Source: PoT sp049331405 (GTDB lineage: Bacteria > Planctomycetota > Planctomycetia > Isosphaerales > Isosphaeraceae). From it: a DNA stretch of 64,000 nucleotides. Location: assembly GCF_049331405.1 (NCBI RefSeq), contig NZ_CP186275.1, positions 1 through 64,000 of the forward strand. Direction: 5' to 3'. Each line of letters begins with the position of its first letter. Position 1 is the first letter of the stretch. Positions 1 through 8,437 of this stretch are shown here, piece after piece. Below the pieces are notes generated by a model. The model made no database searches, was not told the DNA's origin, and worked only from the letters and a program-made list of their open reading frames with translations. Both the position numbers and the translations under genes were made by a program.

Positions 1-3000
1 GACCGGCTGCCCCGGCTTGATCGCCTGGGAGACGTCGTTCGACGCGTAGGTGATCGGCGTCGACGTCCCCGAGGGGCGCTGCTCGAGGAGGTCGACCCCG
101 GCGTTCTGGTTCGCGTCCATCGCCGAGCCGTCGGCCGCGAGGATGGCCGAGCCGAGCGTCACCGTGTACGTGCCGCTGAGCTGCTGCGTCGGGAAGCTGA
201 CGCGGAACGTCTGGGCCAGGACCGCGTCGGACGGGCTCTTCGGCGTCACCGCCAGCGACCACGAGTTGAGCGTGGCCAGGTCGGAGGCCGAGCTGCTCGT
301 GACCTGCAGGGTCCAGGTCCCTTGCAGGGCCTTGCCCGAGAGCTTGGTGTCGATCGGCGTCGCCGGCTGGAAGGCCCCGTTGAACGGCGAGAGGGCATTC
401 CCGATCCCGAGGACGGCCGAGTCCGACAGGATCGTGTTGCGGAAGTTCTGACCGTTCCCGCCTACGCCCGCGAAGAGCGTAATCTTGGTGCCGTCCGGGG
501 CGACGAGCACGGCCGTCATGTCGCTCGTGCTGCTCGCGGAAAGGTCGAGCTGCACGCTGAGGTCGGAGATCTTGAAGGCCCCGCCGTCGTCGGGGATGGT
601 CAGCGTCGAGGAGAGCGTCCCCTTGGCCGGCACCTGCGCGGGCAGGTTCACGGTCGCGTTATAAGCGGCGGCCACGGTGTAGGGGCCGGGGACGAGCCCC
701 GATGGGCCCATGACCCGCAGGACGTCGCCCGCCGTGAACGAGCCGACCCGCATGTCGCGGTCGAACGTGACGTCGATCGCGCTGACGGTCTGGTCCTGGA
801 CGAGGTTGTCGGAGGTGACGGCCGGCGTCCCCGGCACGTTCGAGCTGACCAGGTGCGGCCCGGCCACGATCAGGGGGAGCGTGTCCTGGGCGTAGGGGCC
901 GGGGAAGAACTGGCCGGCCGTGTAGACGAACGACGACCCCGCGCTCGTGGTCGTCGGCGCCGAGAAGGCGTCTCCGGGGCCGACGCCGCTGGCCGGGCCC
1001 TGGCCCGCGGTGCCGTCGGCGTTCTGGTCCATGAAGTTGCCCTCGACCCGGGTCCCGGCGCCGCCGAGCTGGGTCCGGATCGCGTCGCGGATCCCGGGCA
1101 GGACGATGTAGCTATACGTGCCCACCGCCGACTCCGGCGTGAACGAGACCTGGAACCGCGTATAGCCGTAGACGTTGTTCGGGTTGTCGGGGTCGAACGG
1201 CGTCGGGATCTTCTCGACCTTCAGCACCGGGATCGCCACCATCGAGGCGTTCGCGGCCGCGCTCCGGAAGAAGACCTGCACGTCGGCCGAGGTGAACGTG
1301 GACGGGTCGACCGGGCGGTCGAACGTGATCTGGAAGGCGCTGGCGATCGGCGCCTGGCCTTCGGGAGCCGGGGGATTGACGGTGTCGCCGGGGAGGCCGA
1401 CGGGGCCCATCGTGCTCTCGATGATCCTCGGCCCGGCGGCGATCGTCGCCGTCACGGTGCGGATGTCGAGCAGGACGGGGCTGGTCGTCGCCTGGTAGAA
1501 GCCCGAGCCGTCGATGAACCCCTGGTTCAGGTTGCTCGACCAGATCGCGTGGATCTTGCCGTCGTAGACGGCGAGCCCCTGGTGGATGCCGAAGCCGGTG
1601 AGGGCGTCGGTCCTCGAGTTCCCGGCCGACTGGTTGTCGGGCACCGGCCCGAGCACGACGAGCTGCCCCGTGATGGCGTCGACGGCGGTCTCGGCCGTGT
1701 TCGCGAACGTCTGGGGCGAGAACGTCTGGCCGCCGTCGATGCTGGCCGTCAGGTACGTGGCCACGCGGGCATTCGCCGCGTCGTTCCTGGCGTCGTACCA
1801 GGAGAGCACGACCGAGCCGGTCGCGTTGTCGACGGCCACCTGCGGCTGGAACTGCGTCCGGCCCGAGACGGCATACGTGGCCGAGGTGCTCTCGGAGTAG
1901 CCGTCGGTCTTGGCGTTGTCGTCGTCGATCGGCAGGCCTTCCGGCGTGCCGAAGAGGCTGCGGTTGCCGGGGGTCGTCCCCGAGTACGACCAGCTCTGGC
2001 CGCCGTCGTCCGACACGAGCATGTAGATGTCGGTATTCGACGAGGGGTTGGGCGGGTTGGTGCCCGGGTTGTAGACGTAGGTGGCGAAGGCGAGGTACTG
2101 CCGCCCCTGGTTCGGGCTATACGCGCCGAGGGTGTTGTCGGAGGCCAGCGAGATCCCCGGCCCGATCCCCTGCGCCGTCACGGGCGTGGCGAGGCTGCCG
2201 CCGCCGGTCAAGGTCCCCCTGGCGTTGGTGTCGATGATCTGGTGATCGTTCGACGGGGCCATGCCCGAGACGAGGTTGATCGACCACTTGACGACCGAGG
2301 CCGCCGCGGTCCCCGTGTTGACCAGTTGCAGGGTCCACGCCCCCGCGAGCTGCGAGGCCGTCGCGCCGCGATAGATCCCGCCCAGGGCCGCGCCCCCCGA
2401 CGGCTGGTAGACGCCCATGTACGGGCTCGAGCTGGCCTTGTCGTCGATCGTCCGGGCGCCGTAGTCGCTGAAGATCGTGCTGCCCTGGATGCCGTCGGTC
2501 GCGATGCCGAGGTTCGCACCGCTGATCGAGCCGTTCACCACGAGCGTGACCGGCTGGAGCCCCGAGCCGGTCGGAGGGATCAGCACGAGCGAGATCGTGT
2601 TGACCGCCGTGCCGGAGAGGGTGACCGAGACCGAGAGGTCGCTCAGGGTCCCGAAATTGGCGAGCGTCGAGGGGACGCTGGCGGTGTAGTTCTGGGCGCC
2701 CGCGACGGTGGTCGGGTTCGTGCTCCCGGCGATCACGGGGGCGGCGGCACCGGCGGCGGTGGCGCCCCGGATGAAGTCGACGGGGATCGGCGTGACCTGG
2801 CCGCCGCCGCCGAAGTCGTCGTAGACGATGGTCAACTGGCCGCCGGAGATCGCCGGCTTGCCGTTGGCGGCGGGATGCCCCTGGCTGATGGCGAGCTGCG
2901 GCGACGTGTAGCGCTGGATCCCGAACGCGGCGGGGGAGTTCACCAGCACCGGGCCCGAGAAGTTGTTGCCGCCGTCGGACGAGGCGACGATGTCGATCTG

Positions 3001-3774
3001 GTTCGGGTTGTAGTTCGTCGCGCCGGTGGGCGCGACGTTGTTCGTCGCCCAGGCCACGTAGACGTCCCCCGAGAACGGGTCGGACTGGACGTACGGGTTG
3101 CCGTTGGCGTCGGTGTCGGTGAAGCTCGCGATGTTGCTGTCCACCGCCAGCATCGGCATCAACGCCTGGTCTTGCAGGGACTCGTAGACGACGTGGTTGG
3201 TGAACTGCGCGGAGGGATTCGCGCCGCCGAAGTTGTACTTGTTCAGCACCAGGGCGCTCGGCCCCGAGGTGGCCGAGTTGTTCTGCGCGTCGAGGATGTA
3301 GAAGTTATGGTTCCGGTCGAACGCGACGCTGGCGTTCGTCGCCTGCCCGAGCGACTTGATCGGATTCGAGGTGGTCGGGTCGTCGATGTTGTCGAGGATC
3401 CCGCGCCCGTTGTTGCCCAGGAACCGCCAGCTCTGGCCGCCGTCGTTCGAGTACGCGCCCGCCACGACGACCTGCGGGCCGGGCGCCAAGCTCGGGTCGT
3501 GGATCGTCCAGACGGCCGCCATCTTGGTCGGGTCGGTCGGGTCGATCGCGATCGACGGCGTGCTCGAGTTCCCCTGCGAGCTCCCCCCCGAGACGTCCAC
3601 CTGGCTGTTCAGCGGGACGTTGGGCGCGGGGATCGATGACAGCAGGGTCCGCTCCTCCAGCCCTTCCAGGGCCGTGGCCCGGAGTCGCGACCTTCGTATC
3701 GCGGCCTTGCGAGGGTTGAGGCGATCGTTGCCACGGTTCTTCGGCGAATCGTTCTCGGATGCTACCGGGCGCAT
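1..3774 (-). CDS. Large exported Asp-box / P-domain protein with LEPR-XLL-like N-terminus (3' end outside window)
   Basis: Reading the minus strand from ATG at 3774 gives an open frame of 1258 codons that runs off the left edge, so the C-terminus is missing. Near residues 35-45 it carries LEGLEERTLLS, the LEPR-XLL-like motif of planctomycete exported proteins. Four motifs of the form S-x-D-G-G-x-S/T-W/F (for example SNDGGQSW, SDDGGQSW, SIDGGQTF) are Asp-box repeats typical of sialidase/BNR beta-propellers. Two stretches resemble proprotein-convertase P/Homo-B domains (SDLSVSVTL...GAWTLQLVNTG; ISDLSVQLDL...GTWTLQVTSSS), and an Ig-like segment (ITFDRPVDPSTF) lies between them. Probably a surface or secreted adhesion or carbohydrate-binding protein; no catalytic motif was seen. 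The long opposite-strand frames here are shadows. It is divergent from the sedolisin gene. Confidence 0.85.
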   Translation of the reverse strand, partial: MRPVASENDSPKNRGNDRLNPRKAAIRRSRLRATALEGLEERTLLSSIPAPNVPLNSQVDVSGGSSQGNSSTPSIAIDPTDPTKMAAVWTIHDPSLAPGPQVVVAGAYSNDGGQSWRFLGNNGRGILDNIDDPTTSNPIKSLGQATNASVAFDRNHNFYILDAQNNSATSGPSALVLNKYNFGGANPSAQFTNHVVYESLQDQALMPMLAVDSNIASFTDTDANGNPYVQSDPFSGDVYVAWATNNVAPTGATNYNPNQIDIVASSDGGNNFSGPVLVNSPAAFGIQRYTSPQLAISQGHPAANGKPAISGGQLTIVYDDFGGGGQVTPIPVDFIRGATAAGAAAPVIAGSTNPTTVAGAQNYTASVPSTLANFGTLSDLSVSVTLSGTAVNTISLVLIPPTGSGLQPVTLVVNGSISGANLGIATDGIQGSTIFSDYGARTIDDKASSSPYMGVYQPSGGAALGGIYRGATASQLAGAWTLQLVNTGTAAASVVKWSINLVSGMAPSNDHQIIDTNARGTLTGGGSLATPVTAQGIGPGISLASDNTLGAYSPNQGRQYLAFATYVYNPGTNPPNPSSNTDIYMLVSDDGGQSWSYSGTTPGNRSLFGTPEGLPIDDDNAKTDGYSESTSATYAVSGRTQFQPQVAVDNATGSVVLSWYDARNDAANARVATYLTASIDGGQTFSPQTFANTAETAVDAITGQLVVLGPVPDNQSAGNSRTDALTGFGIHQGLAVYDGKIHAIWSSNLNQGFIDGSGFYQATTSPVLLDIRTVTATIAAGPRIIESTMGPVGLPGDTVNPPAPEGQAPIASAFQITFDRPVDPSTFTSADVQVFFRSAAANASMVAIPVLKVEKIPTPFDPDNPNNVYGYTRFQVSFTPESAVGTYSYIVLPGIRDAIRTQLGGAGTRVEGNFMDQNADGTAGQGPASGVGPGDAFSAPTTTSAGSSFVYTAGQFFPGPYAQDTLPLIVAGPHLVSSNVPGTPAVTSDNLVQDQTVSAIDVTFDRDMRVGSFTAGDVLRVMGPSGLVPGPYTVAAAYNATVNLPAQVPAKGTLSSTLTIPDDGGAFKISDLSVQLDLSASSTSDMTAVLVAPDGTKITLFAGVGGNGQNFRNTILSDSAVLGIGNALSPFNGAFQPATPIDTKLSGKALQGTWTLQVTSSSASDLATLNSWSLAVTPKSPSDAVLAQTFRVSFPTQQLSGTYTVTLGSAILAADGSAMDANQNAGVDLLEQRPSGTSTPITYASNDVSQAIKPGQPV

Positions 3775-5195
3775 GGCGTACTTACTGCTCTCGAGCAGCC
3801 TCGCTTGGTGTGGATTCCGGGCTCTTCGTATGGATAAAAGCAAGCGCTGTGCAGTTAAGAAAACGTATCCTACGTCACCGGTGCGCCGCTCAACGGCGCA
3901 CGAACTTCAGCAAGCCTTAAACCTCAGCACCTCATAGGCGCACAACGAACCCGCGTGTACTTTTACGCGTCGCGCGAACATGCGATTTCGTGCACACGAC
4001 AAGCATCGTTGCTTGAATTCTCATCAACTTAGCGGAGTCGTGCCGAACGTTGTCAAGTTGAAAACGCGACAGACGGCGAATTCTTCCAGCTTGCGCAAGA
4101 GAAAGACGGGGACGCGGGGAAGCGGCCGCCGTCGACAGGCCCCTGGGGGGGGAGTGGCCTGCCTCCGTTGCCTCAACTCACCTCGACGGCCGGGGCGTCT
4201 CAGGGTCGGAAGGGGCGGGGCGTCGAATCGATTCCCCGGAAACCTCAGAAACCCATCTCACCCATCGATCGACCATTCGCGTGAATAAGTGGATTTCTTC
4301 ACAAGTCCATCAAAAGGTGTTCGCTGATTACACGAACGAACATAGTCGTGCGGGTATTGTCGTGTCTAGTAGCTACCATCCATTGTGACCCGATATTTTG
4401 ATTTGCGGGATATTTTCCGGCTCGATTTCATGAAATTTCCAAGCCAGCATCGGCCCCGTCCCGCCGGCAGAACCCAAACCGCCTAATCATTCACCTATGT
4501 CAACCCGGCCATAGCCATCCGAATCTGTCCGAACTATCGCGACACAACCTCTTCCCCATAAACATTTTGCAACACGATCGATTCGCGATTCCCGGCCGGA
4601 TGCGCGGACTCGAGGCGGGCTCGACTCGCGACTATTTCGACATTAGATTTCGCGTCATCGTGACGCCCGGGTGTCACGCCATCGCCGCCCCGGACCGGTC
4701 GAGACATTGGAGAATTCTTCGGAACGGAAACATTCAAAAGTGAGAAGCTGATTTCGAACAAACGGTTTTCGTGTGGACCATATTACAACGCGATCGCGAC
4801 AAGGAGGTCCCGATCGGCGGGCAACCTCCTCGGGGCTCATCGTGAAAAACCTTCGCCCAGGGCATCGCGAAGCCGGCCTCGACCTATCTCGAAGCGTGGC
4901 AAGGGTACTCCGTTCGCATGGTACGCTTCCACAAATCCAAGGAGTCTTTCGAAACGGACCTATTTTGTATGGTTTTCTGATTTGACGTCTTGCAATTGGG
5001 CTTGCCCTGAAATACGTTAACACAACTTAAGAATTCGTCCCCCCCCTCGAATTCCGCCGTGCCTTCGTCAGAACTCGTGGATGTCGAGTCTCGTGCGACG
5101 CTGCGCGATCGGCACGAAGACGTCGCCTCTCATCCCGGATTTCGCAGGTATTCACCCGAGATATCCCGCACCAAGAGCCACACCAAGGGGGTTAC
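3775..5195. other. 1.4-kb divergent intergenic region
   Basis: This lies between two divergent exported-protein genes and must hold both promoters. Its middle part (about 4260-4560 and 4960-5050) is clearly more AT-rich than the genes. No open frame here has convincing codon use or a recognisable motif, and I saw no RNA gene or strong terminator. Confidence 0.5.
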
Positions 5196-7235
5196 ATGCG
5201 CCGCCTCTCTCGGCCAGGGGGACTGCGTCCGTCGAGACTTCGGGGACGGATTTCCGGAACGGACCGGCTCGGGTCGTTCCGCGGGCGAGGTCGCGACGTC
5301 AGGGTCGAGTCCCTCGAGTCGCGCCAGCTCCTCTCGACCTTCGCGGGGCCGATGCCCCCGGCCGAGGTCGGGCAGAGTGTGGCCTCGACGGTGTTCGGCC
5401 TGCCGACCCCCGTGGCGTACACCCCCTCGCAGATGAGGCAGGCGTACGGGTTCAACTCGATCTCGTTCCAGAGCCACGGGCAGACGATCCCCGGCAACGG
5501 CGCGGGGCAGACCATCGCGATCGTCGACGCCTACAACGACTCGACGATCAAGAGCGATTTGGCGGTCTTCGACACCCAGTTCGGCCTAGCCCCGCCCCCC
5601 TCGTTCAAGGTCGTGAACCAGTCGGGCGGGGCGCAGCTCCCGGCCGACTCGACCTCAGGACTGGCCCTGGCCTGGGCGGGGGAGACGGCGCTCGACGTCG
5701 AGTGGTCGCACGTCATCGCCCCGGCCGCGAACATCCTGCTCGTCGAGGCGAATACGCAGAGCCCCGGCGACCTCCTCGCCGCCGCCCGCTACGCCGCGAC
5801 GGTGCCGGGCGTCGTCGCCGTCTCCATGAGCTTCGGCTACCCCGAATACGTCATCCAGTCGTCGTTCGCCTACGAGCCGACGCTGGATCCGGCCTTCAAC
5901 GTGGCGGGCGTGACCTTCGTCGCGGCGACCGGCGACACCGGCGGGATCGAGGGGGCGGACTGGCCCTCGGTCTCCCAGAACGTCCTGGCGATCGGCGGCA
6001 CGAACCTGTCCCTCTCGCTGAACGGGACGTACGTCGGCGAGACCTCGTGGACCGGCTCGGCCTTCGGCGGCGGCGGCGGCGGCACGAGCCGCTATGAGCC
6101 GACCCCCTTCTACCAGAAGAACGCCTCGATCGGCGCGCTGACGATGCGGTCGGTCCCCGACGTCTCGTACAACGGCGACCCGGCGACGGGCGTTTATACG
6201 TACAACCACGGCAGTTGGGGCGTGGTCGGCGGCACGAGCGCCGGGGCCCCTCAGTGGTCGGCGTTGATGGCGATCGTCGCACAGGGGCGGGCCCTGAACG
6301 GGCTCACGCAGCTCAGCTCGCCGCAGACCTTGAGCCTGATCTACGGCCTGGCCTCCACCGACTACCAGGCCACCCCCTCCCCCTACTTCCACGACGTGAT
6401 CACCGGCTACAACGCCTTCTACACGGCCAAGCGCGGGTACGACCTCGTGACGGGCCTCGGCACCCCGAAGGCGAATGCCCTGGTGGCCTACCTCGCCTCG
6501 GCGGCCTCGCCGACCGTCCCGGGCGCCTCGGCCCTCTTCACGGGCCCGATCGCCCCGCCCCCGGGGGGCTCGACGCGCCTGCCCCTCGGCACGCCCTCGG
6601 GGTCGACCAAGGCCCCGATCTTCGTCGCGACCTCGGGCGGCGTCGTCGCGGCGGCGTCCGCCTCGGCCCTGGCGAATGCCCTGGTGGTCCCCGGCGGTAG
6701 CTTCGCCCCGGCCTCGTCGAGCAGCCCGGCGCAGGCGATCGCCCCGGCGAGCCTCGGCTCCGGATCCCAGGCCAATGCGCCCGCCCCGGCCTTCGTCCCC
6801 GCCTCGTCGTTCGGCCAGTCGCTGCCGAGTTCTTCGAGCCCGGCGACCGCCACTCACGGCGGCCTCGAGCCGACCAGCCCGACGCGCTTCGCGGAGCCGC
6901 TCGTCGAGGAGCCGAACCTGACCTCGGCCCCCGTCGCCCGCGTCCTGCCGCCGGCCCCCGCGGCGATCGCCCCGCCGTTGCCCCCGGCCGTCCTGCCCAT
7001 CGACCCGAACGCCATCGACCCGAACCTGCTCGACCTCCCCGCCCAGCCCGGCATCTCGGCCGAGGGCGTCGACGCGCTGACGCAGTCGGCCTCGGCCTCG
7101 GGCCAGGGCCTCCTCGCCGTCGCCGGCGTCGTGGCCTGGGGCGCCTGGAACCTCCGGCCGAGGGCCTCCGAGCCGCAGCGCCGCCGCCCCCGGTTCCTCG
7201 TCGTTGACCTCGACGGACGCCCCCTGGACGCCTGA
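5196..7235 (+). CDS. Sedolisin-family (S53) serine-carboxyl peptidase, surface-anchored
   Basis: 679 aa. The N-terminus is basic and has the LEPR-XLL-like motif VESLESRQLLS at residues 36-46. The catalytic set of S53 peptidases is visible: Glu163 and Asp167 in GETALDVEW, the oxyanion Asp247 in ATGDTGG, and nucleophile Ser348 in GGTSAGAP. The calcium-loop signature YDLVTGLGTP follows near residues 415-425. The usual long S53 pro-domain of about 180 residues is absent; only about 70 residues separate the motif from the peptidase core. A Pro/Ala/Ser-rich spacer (about 440-640) leads to a hydrophobic segment (LLAVAGVVAWGAW) followed by RPR...RRRPR, consistent with a membrane anchor. Probably an acid-type extracellular endopeptidase. 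A start at 5196 keeps the whole N-terminal motif. Confidence 0.9.
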   Translation: MRRLSRPGGLRPSRLRGRISGTDRLGSFRGRGRDVRVESLESRQLLSTFAGPMPPAEVGQSVASTVFGLPTPVAYTPSQMRQAYGFNSISFQSHGQTIPGNGAGQTIAIVDAYNDSTIKSDLAVFDTQFGLAPPPSFKVVNQSGGAQLPADSTSGLALAWAGETALDVEWSHVIAPAANILLVEANTQSPGDLLAAARYAATVPGVVAVSMSFGYPEYVIQSSFAYEPTLDPAFNVAGVTFVAATGDTGGIEGADWPSVSQNVLAIGGTNLSLSLNGTYVGETSWTGSAFGGGGGGTSRYEPTPFYQKNASIGALTMRSVPDVSYNGDPATGVYTYNHGSWGVVGGTSAGAPQWSALMAIVAQGRALNGLTQLSSPQTLSLIYGLASTDYQATPSPYFHDVITGYNAFYTAKRGYDLVTGLGTPKANALVAYLASAASPTVPGASALFTGPIAPPPGGSTRLPLGTPSGSTKAPIFVATSGGVVAAASASALANALVVPGGSFAPASSSSPAQAIAPASLGSGSQANAPAPAFVPASSFGQSLPSSSSPATATHGGLEPTSPTRFAEPLVEEPNLTSAPVARVLPPAPAAIAPPLPPAVLPIDPNAIDPNLLDLPAQPGISAEGVDALTQSASASGQGLLAVAGVVAWGAWNLRPRASEPQRRRPRFLVVDLDGRPLDA

Positions 7236-7297
7236 CCCGCCGGCCTCATGCTCGGGCCCTCCCTTTCCGCCGGTTGAGTCTCTCACGGAAGTCGATC

Positions 7298-7328
7298 CTC
7301 GATGGGGTGGATCTCCCGCCCCATCGAG
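7298..7328 (+). terminator. Possible hairpin terminator after sedolisin gene
   Basis: A perfect 10-bp inverted repeat, CTCGATGGGG paired with CCCCATCGAG across an 11-nt loop, lies about 60 nt past the stop. There is no clear T-tract, so termination is only likely. The remaining bases up to 7664 show nothing else. Confidence 0.4.
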
Positions 7329-7664
7329 CCGCCCTCTCCCACCCGTCCCGGGGCTTCATCACGCCGAGTCGTCGGCGTGTTGCCCGGCGGCATCCCCCGG
7401 TATGCGGCAACTTGGCCGATCCGCTATGATGGGACGGTCATGTTCGCGCGGGTGGGCGACGGGGAAGGCCTGGCCTTCTCCCCGCCTCGACGGGCCGATC
7501 GAGGCCCGCGCCTCGCCGATCATCCGCGTATCGACGACGGAAAGACCTCGGGCCCTCGTTGCCCCGATCCCCTCAACGGATTCGAGGGGACGCGGCGAAG
7601 GAGGCCCCGAGGAGGAACCGATCCCCCCCCAGACAAAGGCAACGGCAAAGGAGCTGCAACCACC

Positions 7665-8087
7665 ATGACCCCTCGTGAAAGGCTGATCCGGCGCATCAAT
7701 CAGCGGGGAGACATCAACCATCCTGAGACGCCCAGGCCGCTCGTCACCCTCGAGGAATTCTTCGAAGGCAACGATGCCCCGGGCTCCATCGGCAACACCC
7801 GGAACCCCGAGTTCGAGCCCGCGTTCTTCTACGACACGTTCCTCCGGATCCGCGACAAGACCGAAGTGCTCGACGTGCTCGTCGAGGTGATCGCACACAA
7901 GCCCGATCAACACTGGCCGAACGCCGACACCATCTGGGTCATCACCAGCGCGAGCCCCTCCGAGGTCCAGTACTGGATGGGCGAGCTCTACGGCGACGAT
8001 ATCCTCAAAGGGTGGACCCGACACCGCAAGCGCGAGTCCTACGAGGTCCCGCCGCACATGAAGCCCGTCGGCATCCAGTGGGGCTGA
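7665..8087 (+). CDS. Hypothetical protein, 140 aa
   Basis: I chose ATG 7665 because AAGGAG lies 10 nt upstream; the frame continues open further 5' but with poor coding character. The protein is soluble and acidic/aromatic-rich (NPEFEPAFFYDTFLRIRDKTEVLDVLVEV, then a WVITSASPSEVQYWMGELYGDD segment) with no signal peptide or membrane span. I do not recognise a family. Its small size and lone position are compatible with an immunity- or regulator-type cytosolic protein, but that is speculation. A hairpin follows the stop. Confidence 0.7.
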   Translation: MTPRERLIRRINQRGDINHPETPRPLVTLEEFFEGNDAPGSIGNTRNPEFEPAFFYDTFLRIRDKTEVLDVLVEVIAHKPDQHWPNADTIWVITSASPSEVQYWMGELYGDDILKGWTRHRKRESYEVPPHMKPVGIQWG

Positions 8088-8127
8088 GCACCCCCGAAGC
8101 CCCCGCGGACGACCCGCATCCGGCCCC

Positions 8128-8153
8128 GGCGACGGGATGAATCCCCCGTCGCC
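8128..8153 (+). terminator. Hairpin downstream of 7665-8087 gene
   Basis: A 9-bp perfect stem, GGCGACGGG with CCCGTCGCC, has an 8-nt loop 40 nt after the stop codon. There is no T-run. The rest of the gap to 8437 shows only the ribosome-binding site of the next gene. Confidence 0.4.
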
Positions 8154-8437
8154 CCCTCCCCACGTCCCCCTCGGATGAGCACCCGTCACGATCCCTCGGA
8201 TCTCCATCCCTCGAGAACCTCCCCGCCGAAAACCCTCGAAATCCGCCCGCTTTCGACGAGTGTGAGCCAGGCTCACCAAATGGCTAGGCCCGACTTGCCT
8301 GCGACAGGGGACGGGCCCAAGATGATGCTAGAGGAGTCCTCGGGGCTCGGCCCGGGCGAGGTCCTCTTCGGATCAGGCGCGACGACCTCGGGGTCTGAGG
8401 CGAGCGTCAGCCCTGCATTTTCGAGGGAGGGTCGACG

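Noticed and set aside
322..3639. A 1105-residue open frame on the plus strand
   Set aside because: Composition is Arg/Asp/Gly/Val-rich without motifs; it is the shadow of the minus-strand Asp-box/P-domain gene.
4534..5023. Small minus-strand frames in the first intergenic region
   Set aside because: No ribosome-binding site, odd composition and mutual overlap in different frames.
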